Assembly: GCA_964345825.1 (NCBI GenBank)
Contig: CAYFSI010000007.1
Coordinates: 1 to 35,302, forward strand
Reading direction: 5' to 3'
Origin: JAAYDH01 sp964345825
Lineage (GTDB): Bacteria > Bacillota_I > Bacilli_A > RFN20 > CAG-826
DNA length: 35,302 bases
How positions within the stretch are numbered: the first letter of the stretch is position 1; each line of letters starts with the position of its first letter. The notes beneath the pieces are model-generated. The model was given only the letters and a program-made list of their open reading frames with translations. It was not told the origin of the DNA and did not search any database. A program made the position numbers and the translations under genes. Of this stretch, positions 1 through 7,614 are shown piece by piece.

Positions 1-55
1 AATCAGAACAATTTATAGTTAATTAAAATAGGTCCAATTTCTGGGGCGCACTACA
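1..55 (-). mobile_element. Probable end of an IS3-family (IS150-like) element, truncated by window edge
   Basis: Read on the minus strand from about position 55 leftwards, the sequence begins TGTAGTGCGCCCCAGAAATT and continues GGACC. This resembles the terminal inverted repeats of IS3/IS150-group elements (TGTAGTG-x-CCCC-AAATTGGAC type). If so, the element body lies to the left of the window. No transposase is visible and the other end is outside, so this rests on end similarity recalled from the family. It fits the accessory character of the neighbouring nuclease gene. Confidence 0.4.
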
Positions 56-60
56 ACAAG

Positions 61-123
61 CGTTTGAAACAGCGCCAAAAAGCCGGTCTAGGTACTGCCC
101 GGACCTGTTTTGGTATTCAAACG
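61..123. repeat. Long imperfect inverted repeat (hairpin-forming)
   Basis: The arms CGTTTGAA (61-68) and TTCAAACG (116-123) are perfect complements. Inside them CCAAAA (75-80) pairs with TTTTGG (107-113 region) and GGTC (85-88) pairs with GACC (102-105), leaving a loop of about 13 bases. It lies between the probable IS tip and the 3' end of the nuclease gene. It could be a transcription terminator for that gene (minus-strand reading has CTTTTTGG after the inner stem), a mobile-element hairpin, or a small miniature element. Nothing else is visible in 1-165. Confidence 0.5.
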
Positions 124-165
124 TATCTTATAAACGGAAGTAACATGAATTATTTCCGATAAAAA

Positions 166-2355
166 CTATTGGTCATTATTATTGATTTTCATCATCATAT
201 CGTAATGGCTTTGTTGCCCCGAAAGTTCAAATATTCTTTTAAAAACAATTGTATATTTACCAATTAGTTCGTCAGTGATAACTATATTGTAGTCATCTGG
301 AATGAAGTGAGAGCTGTCATTGACGCACGAAAGCAATGATTGACATAAGCATTTGTCTTCTCCATCGAATTTGCTTATCAGCTTTTCATAATCTAGCCCG
401 CCAAGGATGTTGAAATAATATTCTAGAATTCTCCTCATGGTGTTAAAAATGGTTCCTTTTGTTTTTTGCTGATTATTTTCTCTAATTTCAGACCATAAAA
501 GTTCATATGTGGTGCTAATTGGGTTCTCTTCAAACGTTTGAACAAACGAAGCTGAATCCTTTTTACCAACCAAAAAATATAAAGTGTTATTGTTTGTGAA
601 TTGAGGTTTGGCTTTTCGTGATCTATAAGTTACCTCTTTCAAAAAATAAACATTATGGGTCAAAATAAAAACTTGTTTAATTCCATTCAGACCATGCAAG
701 CAATCGTCAATGATTTTTTTAACTAAGGTACTTACAATAAAAAGAATGTTACTGTCGAGTGAAGAAATTGGGTCGTCAATGACGATAAGTCTGTCGCCTT
801 TTATTCCACTTTTATCAAGCGTTCCTTTAACGAGTTGGAAAAAATATAAAAAAGAAATAAATCTTTGTTCTCCTTCACTTAACGAATTTCCAACAGATGA
901 ACCGTCTTTTCGAACAACTTTATAACTACTTTCGTCGTTCATTCTAAATGAAAAATCATCAAATCCAAATGATGATAATATTTTGTTCATCTCTTCAATC
1001 GTGTTCGATATGCCGGACATTGAAGAACGCAACTTGGCTGATTCCTTTTTAATCTTCTCAATCTTTGTATCAAATCCGCTTACTGTATCACCAATTGCCT
1101 TTCGACCTTTATCTAGTCCATTGGACTTTTTGAGATACTCCCCTACAATTTTGCTTGTCCTATCAAAAAGCAAATCAAACACTTTATTTTTTAACTTTGT
1201 TTTCTCTGATTCAAGGTTGTTGGCCTTATCATTGTTGGCAGATACCTGTCCTAATATCTCTGAAATTTGATTATTAATATCTGCTAAAAATGGATCGGAA
1301 TCATCTAGTACAAATACCAATGATGGCGATTCGATCTTTTTATCTATTATTTGGATATTCTTCGATATCAATAATTCAAACGACTTCTTTTTCTCCCTTA
1401 GTACTTCAACATCTGTGAAATTTCCATAAGCATCTACGACTCTATCTACTTCACTCAGAATAAGCGAAGCATTTTGATAATATTGTTCCTTCGCCCCCTT
1501 GATTGCATTAACAATTTCATTATAACTTTCATCAAACAATTGATTGAGCATGCTAAGTGTATCTTCTGGTATTGTTTGCTGGCAAAAAGGGCAAAGTCCG
1601 TCCGTTTGTTTGGTAAATTCAAGTCCTGTTTTAACCCAATCTGAATTGTTTATCTTTCCAACTAAGTTCGATATTTGTAGCCCGCTTCTTCCGGCTATCT
1701 TTTCGCTCAAGAACTCTAAGCCTTTGATTTCTTTTAAATTGATATCTGTGTTAACTGAAATAATTGAAATCGGCTTTATATCTTTTAAATACAAAATTTC
1801 ATAATCGCTTTTTAAGGTTTCAATTGAACAAGTTTTCTCACTTGAGTGCTTTAAAGATTTACATAAATTTGCAAATGTTTCCTTGTTGCCTACATAACCT
1901 TGGAAACAATTCCTAAACATTCCATACAATTCATTTTTATAAGTCCAGCATTGAGCAAAAAAAGATTTTTGGCACTCTTCTATCTCTTTATCAATCTTTT
2001 CTAGAGCTTGTAAACTCTTTTTACGTTCTCCATCGTTATTGTTAATCTCAGTTTCGTTGTCGTTGAGTTGCTTAACGATATCGTTTGAATCTTTACCTAA
2101 TGTAAAAATACCTCTAATCGTTGAGTAGTTATTGAAGTTAATATCAACAAAATCTTTGTTATAAACCAAATTTTCAATATCTGTTCCATCCGTCTTAAAA
2201 GAGCAAGATTGAAAAGATGATGGATTTTGCAAATATCTGCTAATTGTTGTTTTCCCGGTACCGTTGCTTCCATAGAAAAAACTAATTTGTTTAGGGAAAA
2301 ACGTTACTTCATTTTTAAATGAAGCTACACCATTGATATTAATCTCTTTTATCAT
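166..2355 (-). CDS. RloC/PrrC-like anticodon nuclease (AAA_13 ABC-type ATPase)
   Basis: This 729-residue protein has an ABC/SMC-like ATPase built around a coiled-coil region. Visible motifs are Walker A GSNGTGKT (29-36), a CPFC pair (Cys255, Cys258) in the coiled-coil half resembling the RloC zinc hook, the ABC signature SLSEGEQR (from 491), Walker B LIVIDDP with D-loop SSLD (about 523-534) and an H-loop His567. The C-terminal part contains MRRILE...SSHF, giving Arg641-xxx-Glu645 and His683, the arrangement of the PrrC/RloC tRNase triad. These enzymes cut the tRNA anticodon loop as an antiphage or stress response. No restriction-modification genes sit beside it, which favours the stand-alone RloC type over PrrC. 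GGAGG lies 7 bases before the ATG. An inert SMC-like ATPase remains possible if the triad is coincidental. Confidence 0.72.
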   Translation of the reverse strand: MIKEININGVASFKNEVTFFPKQISFFYGSNGTGKTTISRYLQNPSSFQSCSFKTDGTDIENLVYNKDFVDINFNNYSTIRGIFTLGKDSNDIVKQLNDNETEINNNDGERKKSLQALEKIDKEIEECQKSFFAQCWTYKNELYGMFRNCFQGYVGNKETFANLCKSLKHSSEKTCSIETLKSDYEILYLKDIKPISIISVNTDINLKEIKGLEFLSEKIAGRSGLQISNLVGKINNSDWVKTGLEFTKQTDGLCPFCQQTIPEDTLSMLNQLFDESYNEIVNAIKGAKEQYYQNASLILSEVDRVVDAYGNFTDVEVLREKKKSFELLISKNIQIIDKKIESPSLVFVLDDSDPFLADINNQISEILGQVSANNDKANNLESEKTKLKNKVFDLLFDRTSKIVGEYLKKSNGLDKGRKAIGDTVSGFDTKIEKIKKESAKLRSSMSGISNTIEEMNKILSSFGFDDFSFRMNDESSYKVVRKDGSSVGNSLSEGEQRFISFLYFFQLVKGTLDKSGIKGDRLIVIDDPISSLDSNILFIVSTLVKKIIDDCLHGLNGIKQVFILTHNVYFLKEVTYRSRKAKPQFTNNNTLYFLVGKKDSASFVQTFEENPISTTYELLWSEIRENNQQKTKGTIFNTMRRILEYYFNILGGLDYEKLISKFDGEDKCLCQSLLSCVNDSSHFIPDDYNIVITDELIGKYTIVFKRIFELSGQQSHYDMMMKINNNDQ

Positions 2356-2466
2356 GCCAAGTCCTCCAAATATGTTCCCAATGTCGCACTTTTAACATAA
2401 TTCATAACCAAGTCGTTTATTTACCTAAATCTTACTGCAAAAGTCACTTATTCACAAAATATCCAA

Positions 2467-2488
2467 TGCCACCAACATACCACCAACA
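2467..2488. repeat. 11-bp tandem direct repeat at the rlmD / accessory-gene junction
   Basis: Two adjacent copies, TGCCACCAACA (2467-2477) and TACCACCAACA (2478-2488), differ at one base. They lie 10 bases beyond the rlmD stop codon, exactly where the accessory segment begins. They may be a recombination scar or half-sites; no integrase is in the window. Confidence 0.55.
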
Positions 2489-2498
2489 GGACAATGAA

Positions 2499-3842
2499 CT
2501 ACTTCTTTAACACTAAAGCAACGACCGTCTCGACGTGACATGTAAAAGGAAACATATCGACTGGCTGAACAAAAGTGACCTCGTATTTCTTCTTGAGATA
2601 TTCAAGGTCCCTTGCTAATGTCTCAGTATCACAGGAAATATAAATGATTTGTTCTGGTTCACGTTTTAATAATGATGAAAGAAACTTCTCATCACTTCCT
2701 TTTCTCGGAGGATCCATGATGACGATATCTAATTGACCAGGATATTCATTAATAAACTTACTCGCATCATCTTCAAAGAACTCTATATTCTTTATATTGT
2801 TGTTTTTTGCGTTCTCTATGGCGTTAATGTGGGCTTGGTGGACTATTTCCACGGATATTACTTTTTTGGCCCTCTTCGCGGCAATTAGACCGATTGTTCC
2901 TACGCCAGAATATGCATCAAGAACAACCTGATTGCTATTAATATCGATTAGATCTAATGCGGTCTTATATAAGACTTCGACTTGAACGGGGTTCACCTGA
3001 TAGAAACTGGATGCTGAAATATTGAAAGTAAGACCGAGAATATCGTCTTTGATGAATCCTTTCCCGTATAACACCTTTTCTTTTTGCCCCAATATAACAT
3101 TTGTGTGCCTACTGTTAACGTTCTCCACAATTGTGGTGATTTCAGGGTGTAGTTTTACTAACTCATCAATGAAGTTTCTTTGGCCCGGGAAGTTCATTTC
3201 CGTGACGACGAGAACCACCATGAGTTCGTCATAGTGATGACTAGTTCTAATCAAGACATAGCGAAGTAAACCAGTCCCATTATTTTCGTTATAAATAGTG
3301 ATTCTATGTTTCTTTAATAAGTTTTTGATTGTTCTTAAGATAGGCGCGGCTTTCTTATTTTCAATTATGCATTCATCAACCGGGATGATGTCATGGCTGT
3401 TCTCTTTATAGAAGCCATAAATAATATTACCGAATCGATCTTTACCAAAAGGCATCTGGACTTTGTTCCTATAATGATATGGCTCTTTCATACCAATGCA
3501 TGGTTTAACCACTACATTCTCAATATGAGCAATACGCTTCAATGCATTTTCCACTCTTTTGGTCTTAATAACTAATTGAGCGGGATAAGCGAGTTGTTGA
3601 TACTGACAACCACCACAGGCGGTACAAATCTTACATTTTGGTTGAATACGGTCTTTGCTCATGGTTAATAGTTTTGACACTTTGCCAAAATAGACACCCG
3701 CTCGTTGATAGAGGAGTTTAATTTCCGCTTCTTCGCCCACGAAAAGGCCATCGACAAAAATGATGTCTCGACCATTTTTAACGACACCTTTGCCTTCGGA
3801 AGATATATCTAAACATTTGCCTTTAATAATTCTATTAATCAT
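2499..3842 (-). CDS. rlmD: 23S rRNA (uracil-5-)-methyltransferase, RumA/RlmD family
   Basis: This 447-residue SAM-dependent methyltransferase makes 5-methyluridine in 23S rRNA. An N-terminal TRAM-like OB region (about 1-58) is followed by the [4Fe-4S] ligands Cys70-x5-Cys76-GG-Cys79 and probably Cys158. The SAM motif is LDAYSGVGTIG (about 310-320), followed by MDPPRKG. The catalytic nucleophile is Cys404 (YISCD) and the general base Glu438 (CHVET). Length is normal for the family. Bacillota often have one dual-specificity enzyme (RlmCD), which sequence alone does not separate from RlmD. The 3' end of rumA-type genes is a known integration site for streptococcal ICEs, relevant because accessory DNA starts right behind this stop. 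No clear ribosome site precedes the ATG. Confidence 0.93.
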   Translation of the reverse strand: MINRIIKGKCLDISSEGKGVVKNGRDIIFVDGLFVGEEAEIKLLYQRAGVYFGKVSKLLTMSKDRIQPKCKICTACGGCQYQQLAYPAQLVIKTKRVENALKRIAHIENVVVKPCIGMKEPYHYRNKVQMPFGKDRFGNIIYGFYKENSHDIIPVDECIIENKKAAPILRTIKNLLKKHRITIYNENNGTGLLRYVLIRTSHHYDELMVVLVVTEMNFPGQRNFIDELVKLHPEITTIVENVNSRHTNVILGQKEKVLYGKGFIKDDILGLTFNISASSFYQVNPVQVEVLYKTALDLIDINSNQVVLDAYSGVGTIGLIAAKRAKKVISVEIVHQAHINAIENAKNNNIKNIEFFEDDASKFINEYPGQLDIVIMDPPRKGSDEKFLSSLLKREPEQIIYISCDTETLARDLEYLKKKYEVTFVQPVDMFPFTCHVETVVALVLKK

Positions 3843-3896
3843 GCCGTTAACATTTTACAGCAAAAAAGGAACAATACACTAGTGATATGATGGATA

Positions 3897-4142
3897 TTAT
3901 ATATTTGCATTATTCTTATTTGCATGTGCTAATTTGTGCGACCGAATCATCACGATAACAAAGGCAATCAAGTAAACAATTGAATAATAATAGTTTGCAA
4001 TAAAGAAGGGGTGCAATATTAAATCGCCATTCGCTGAAGTTGTGATGAAATGGCGTACACCATTAAACCACTCAGTTGATAAAGCTGGTCTATTGTTAAT
4101 GGCGTTGATTATTTCTTCATCATCTCTTGAATGAAAGCAACT
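3897..4142 (-). pseudogene. Possible membrane-protein gene remnant behind metG
   Basis: An open frame of 81 codons overlaps the last 34 bases of metG and ends at TAA 3899-3897. Its C-terminal part reads like a real protein: a hydrophobic stretch around SIVYLIAFVIVMI followed by a basic, Asn-rich tail. It has no ATG or GTG in frame and no suitable ribosome site, so it may be the 3' remnant of a decayed gene, or chance. I do not recognise a family. It occupies most of the otherwise empty 266 bases between rlmD and metG. Confidence 0.25.
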
Positions 4143-5695
4143 TCAATAGCATCATCTAAGCGAGGAAATAATTGTTCGCCTTTATTGACTTTGATATCGC
4201 CAACAATTCCAAACTTATAAACGTTCTCGTATTTTCTTAATTTTTCATCTAATCCAAGTTGATCAAACAGCTTATCGCTGGCGGTTACTAAGACTGGCTT
4301 TAAGAGCATACCGGCGATGAAAATGGCGTTAGCGAGATGGTTCATCACACTAGCAAGATCTTTTTGTTTATTTGGATCCTTCGCTAAAGCCCATGGGGCA
4401 GTTTCATCGATGTATTTATTGGCTCTTGTGACAATTTCATTGGCCGCTATAATCGCATCGGTAATCTTTAAATCATCTAGAAGTGTTTCGTAATTTTTGA
4501 CTGATTTTTCGCAAATTCCTTCTAAATCGCCATCAAATGCAGTTATTTTGCCTTGGTAAACAGGAATAACTCCATCGAAATATTTATTAATCATGCTGAC
4601 TGTTCTATTAAGTAAGTTACCTAATGAGTTAGCGAGATCCATATTGATTCTCTCAACGAATTGTTCAGGAGTGAATTGACCATCTTGACCGAATATTACT
4701 TCTCTCGCCAAATAGTATCTAACCGCATCGACTCCATAACGTTCAATGAGAGGGAATGGATCGACAACGTTGCCTTTGGATTTACTCATCTTGCCATCTT
4801 TCATCATCAACAAACCATGGATGAATTCACGATCAGGAAGACGAAGACCGAGGGACATTAAGAACATCGGCCAGTAAATTGCGTGGAATCGCGTGATATC
4901 CGCTCCTAGGATATGAATGGTTTCTGATTCTGGGTCTTGCCAGAACTTTTCAAATAACTTAGGGTGATCACTATCGTATCCTAAGGCGGATATGTAGTTA
5001 GTTAAAGCATCAAGCCAAACGTAGACAACGTGTTTTGGGTTCTCTTTTACTGGGATACCCCATGAGAAAGAAGTGCGGGAAACACATAGATCTTCTAAGC
5101 CTGGTTTAATAAAAGTATTAATCATCTCATTCTTGCGAGATTCAGGGGTGAGGAATTTGGGATTCTCATTATAGAACTTTAAGAGTTGATCAACATACTT
5201 GGAAGTTTTAAAGAAATAAGCTTCTTCTTCGGCGGTTTGAACTTCTCGGTGGCAATCAGGGCAAAGGTGTTGTTCACCAACTTGAGTTTCAGTCCAGAAA
5301 GCTTCGCATTCTTTGCAATACCAACCTTCGTATTTGCCGAGGTAGATATCGCCTTTATCTAACATATAGCTGAATATGTCTTGCACCACTTTGGTGTGTC
5401 TATCTTGGGTGGTGCGAATAAAATCATCGTTGGAGATATCTAAGGCTTCCCAAAGTTTATAAAAGCCTTCGACAATACCATCGACAAACTCTTGAGGAGT
5501 CTTACCGGCTAAAGCGGCGTTCTTCTCAATCTTTTGTCCGTGTTCATCCGCTCCAGTAAGGAAGCGGCATTCAAAACCACGGAGTCTTTTATAACGAGCG
5601 AAAACATCCGTTAAAGTTGTGCAGTAAGCATGTCCAATATGAAGTTTTGCACTGGGATAGTAGATTGGGGTTGTGATGTAAAATCTTTTTTTCAT
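4109..5695 (-). CDS. metG: Methionyl-tRNA synthetase, short form
   Basis: Charges tRNA-Met in the cytoplasm. It is a class I synthetase with the HIGH signature HIGH at residues 19-22 and KMSKSKGN near residue 300. A single zinc knuckle is built from CKEC and CPDC around residues 127-148. At 528 residues it is the short form that lacks the C-terminal EMAP-like tRNA-binding/dimerisation domain of about 650-residue MetRS proteins. AGGAGG lies about 10 bases before the ATG, directly after the rpmE terminator, so it may be expressed by read-through from rpmE or from its own promoter in that small gap. Confidence 0.97.
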   Translation of the reverse strand: MKKRFYITTPIYYPSAKLHIGHAYCTTLTDVFARYKRLRGFECRFLTGADEHGQKIEKNAALAGKTPQEFVDGIVEGFYKLWEALDISNDDFIRTTQDRHTKVVQDIFSYMLDKGDIYLGKYEGWYCKECEAFWTETQVGEQHLCPDCHREVQTAEEEAYFFKTSKYVDQLLKFYNENPKFLTPESRKNEMINTFIKPGLEDLCVSRTSFSWGIPVKENPKHVVYVWLDALTNYISALGYDSDHPKLFEKFWQDPESETIHILGADITRFHAIYWPMFLMSLGLRLPDREFIHGLLMMKDGKMSKSKGNVVDPFPLIERYGVDAVRYYLAREVIFGQDGQFTPEQFVERINMDLANSLGNLLNRTVSMINKYFDGVIPVYQGKITAFDGDLEGICEKSVKNYETLLDDLKITDAIIAANEIVTRANKYIDETAPWALAKDPNKQKDLASVMNHLANAIFIAGMLLKPVLVTASDKLFDQLGLDEKLRKYENVYKFGIVGDIKVNKGEQLFPRLDDAIEVAFIQEMMKK

Positions 5696-5710
5696 GGCAA
5701 ATGAGCCTCC

Positions 5711-5740
5711 TAAAATAAAACCGGCTTAAACCGGCTTTTA
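5711..5740 (-). terminator. Intrinsic terminator/attenuator between rpmE and metG
   Basis: Two tandem copies of an almost palindromic AAACCGGCTT motif allow CCGG to pair with CCGG, flanked by A-rich and T-rich arms. On the minus strand the stem is followed by TTTTATTTTA. It lies between the rpmE stop and the metG ribosome site and probably sets a partial stop after rpmE. Confidence 0.65.
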
Positions 5741-5747
5741 AATTTGC

Positions 5748-5966
5748 TTATTTATTCTCGTCTTTGTCTAAGTTGTATTTGCGATTGAAACGATCAACAC
5801 GGCCGTCAGCTTGAACAAATCTTTGCTTGCCGGTGTAGAATGGGTGGCAATTGGAACAAGTATCGACTTTGATTTCCTTGAGAGTGGATCCCACTTCGAA
5901 GGTTGTACCGCAGCTGATGCATGTCACTGTTGAGCGATGTGTTTCTGGATGAATTCCCTTTTTCAT
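5748..5966 (-). CDS. rpmE: 50S ribosomal protein L31 (zinc-binding type)
   Basis: A small basic protein of the large ribosomal subunit, 72 residues, normal length. It keeps the four-cysteine zinc site, Cys16-x2-Cys19 and Cys37-x2-Cys40 followed by HPFYTGKQ, so it is the Zn-containing (C+) paralogue, not the zinc-free YtiA type. GGAG lies about 10 bases before the start codon, separated by an A run. The gene is immediately followed by a terminator and metG on the same strand. Confidence 0.95.
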   Translation of the reverse strand: MKKGIHPETHRSTVTCISCGTTFEVGSTLKEIKVDTCSNCHPFYTGKQRFVQADGRVDRFNRKYNLDKDENK

Positions 5967-6024
5967 AACTTTTTTTCTCCTTCCGCCTTGGACTGTATGT
6001 TGCCCAAAGTAAGTTTGCTTTTAG

Positions 6025-6054
6025 ATACTATCATATCTATTGATTAAATATCAA
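6025..6054 (-). promoter_or_regulatory. Candidate sigma-A promoter for rpmE
   Basis: On the minus strand TTGATA (6054-6049) is followed after 18 bases by TAGTAT (6030-6025). An overlapping TATGAT (6035-6030) is an alternative -10. Either would give a leader of about 50-60 bases before rpmE. Boxes are imperfect. Confidence 0.35.
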
Positions 6055-6105
6055 ATCTTTTGTGTTTCTTAACTCTTGTTAACAAGTAGAGGTTTTAAAT
6101 GATGA

Positions 6106-6516
6106 TTATTTCTTAATCGTTAAATAGGTACTCCCGGGAATGGCTAATCCGGCAAAGAGGAGACTAACCAAACCAACAGAACGAACTGCGGATAAAGTAT
6201 CTTCTCGAGCAAAATTAATGACTGATAAGATGACAATGGTTAGGGAAAGAACCGCGATTAAGGCTAATGCAATATATGAATATAGATGGGACCGATCAGA
6301 GTGTCTTGAACGAATAATAAAGACAAGTGACGCAACAATCGCACAAACTAAAACAAAATTAAGAATTCCAATTGCGATGTTAAGGCCGCCACCTTGTTGA
6401 ATGCCGGTGACACCATAAAAAGCGGAGGTCAGCAAAAACCCTATTAGAGGAAGCAATATCCTTGGATATCTATCATAAGAGGTAAAAGAGGTGACAAAAG
6501 ATTTTAGGTGAGACAT
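6106..6516 (-). CDS. Small four-helix membrane protein of unknown function
   Basis: A 136-residue protein with four predicted transmembrane segments (about 19-38, 46-67, 80-102 and 112-131). The only sizeable polar loop is RSRHSDRSH between helices 2 and 3. I do not recognise a family or catalytic motif. GGAGG sits 6 bases before the ATG, so translation is well supported. It lies between rpmE and an alpha/beta hydrolase on the same strand, with 54 bases to the hydrolase stop, and nothing in the context assigns a role. Confidence 0.75.
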   Translation of the reverse strand: MSHLKSFVTSFTSYDRYPRILLPLIGFLLTSAFYGVTGIQQGGGLNIAIGILNFVLVCAIVASLVFIIRSRHSDRSHLYSYIALALIAVLSLTIVILSVINFAREDTLSAVRSVGLVSLLFAGLAIPGSTYLTIKK

Positions 6517-6570
6517 AATCGACCTCCGAGATTATTTTCAGTATAGACTAATGCATTAAAATTCCGTTAT

Positions 6571-7524
6571 TTATTTGTTAAATTTGGTTATGAAATCAGT
6601 GAGCAGGGTATAGTAACGATTGTAATCATCAACTGCACATAAGCCATGCATCGTGCCAAGAAAAGTAACTGTTTCGCGATAGATATGTTTGGGAAGGGCG
6701 TTGGCTAGTTTTTCCATCGATGAGTAAGGGACCATTTGATCTTTATCACCTTGGATGAACAAAATTGGCAAATGACAGTGTTTTAGGGCATTAACCGGTG
6801 AGTCTTTTTTGATATCTAAACCATAGAATAGTTTTAAATTAATATAGGCGCTGGTCATGAAGATGGAGGCAACAAACTTGCCCATCCTCATTTGACTAGA
6901 ATCTATAAAGGCATCATAGATACTGGTAAAACCAGCATCAGCGATTAAGCACTTCACTTGGGAAGGTAAATCATACTTATTAATTAATGAAACAGTTCCC
7001 GCTCCCATGGACATACCATAAAGGACTATTTCAGCTTCTTCATCGTGCTTAATAACATAATCAACCCAGCTGAATAAATCGCGAGATTCTCTGATACCCA
7101 TCGTACATAATTTGACATCACTATCCCACTGGGCTCTTTGTTCAATGCAAAGAATGTTATAGTTTTGTTTTTCGTAGATATCTCTTAAGACTTTTGTCTC
7201 TTCGTCAGGAGAACCAGCCCATCCATGAACATAGATAATATACTTATGGCTTGGTTGAGGATTAATCGCATAATGAGCGTTCAGTTTCTTTTTGTCGAAA
7301 GACTTAATGGAAACGGTGCGGAAGATATCTTCATTATGGAACCATTCAAGATCAACTTGGTTGTAGAAAGGATTGTTCGGTTGAGAGGCGTTGTATTTAA
7401 AGATTTTTTTAATTGATTTTTTCGATAAAAAGGCTTGAATGACAAAAGCTCCTGGCAGAAGATATAGCCCAAATAGAACAAGAAGGCTACCAACGACGAT
7501 TAAGAGAATAAAATACCATTCCAT
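6571..7524 (-). CDS. Membrane-anchored alpha/beta hydrolase (COG1073-like)
   Basis: A serine hydrolase of the BAAT/dienelactone-like alpha/beta fold. Numbering from the ATG at 7524 (317 residues), an N-terminal transmembrane anchor spans about 4-29. HGWAG follows as the oxyanion region, with the nucleophile elbow GMSMGA (Ser172), acid DKD (Asp260/262) and catalytic His293 in TMHG. A frame-consistent TTG at 7542 would add six residues. I prefer the ATG because the TTG abuts the predicted -10 box (7543-7548) and would lie upstream of the transcript start. Substrate is unknown; the anchor suggests lipid or peptide ester substrates at the membrane. It follows the terminator of the purine operon, so it is a separate unit. 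Confidence 0.85.
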   Translation of the reverse strand: MEWYFILLIVVGSLLVLFGLYLLPGAFVIQAFLSKKSIKKIFKYNASQPNNPFYNQVDLEWFHNEDIFRTVSIKSFDKKKLNAHYAINPQPSHKYIIYVHGWAGSPDEETKVLRDIYEKQNYNILCIEQRAQWDSDVKLCTMGIRESRDLFSWVDYVIKHDEEAEIVLYGMSMGAGTVSLINKYDLPSQVKCLIADAGFTSIYDAFIDSSQMRMGKFVASIFMTSAYINLKLFYGLDIKKDSPVNALKHCHLPILFIQGDKDQMVPYSSMEKLANALPKHIYRETVTFLGTMHGLCAVDDYNRYYTLLTDFITKFNK

Positions 7525-7542
7525 ATTTTTACCAGTAAACAA

Positions 7543-7551
7543 ACTATATCA
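7543..7551 (-). promoter_or_regulatory. Extended -10 promoter of the hydrolase gene
   Basis: The minus strand carries TGATATAGT (7551-7543), an extended -10 with box TATAGT. No good -35 is visible, which is usual for extended -10 promoters. The predicted start near 7536 leaves only about 12 bases before the ATG at 7524, with no Shine-Dalgarno sequence. Confidence 0.45.
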
Positions 7552-7563
7552 CATTTATAAATG

Positions 7564-7594
7564 TTAAAAAAAGGATGTCGCTTACGACACCCTT
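7564..7594 (-). terminator. Intrinsic terminator of the purine operon
   Basis: On the minus strand AAGGGTGTCG (7594-7585), loop TAAG, and CGACATCCTT (7580-7571) form a 10-pair stem with one G-U pair, followed by a run of seven T. It lies about 20 bases after the ygeW stop and ends the 16-kb operon. Confidence 0.88.
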
Positions 7595-7614
7595 AAGTTA
7601 ATTAAGCCAGTAGC

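Noticed and set aside
61..123. Integron attC site
   Set aside because: It has the right size and is hairpin-like, but the ends are CGTTTGAA/TTCAAACG, not RYYYAAC/GTTRRRY, and no integrase or cassette array is seen.
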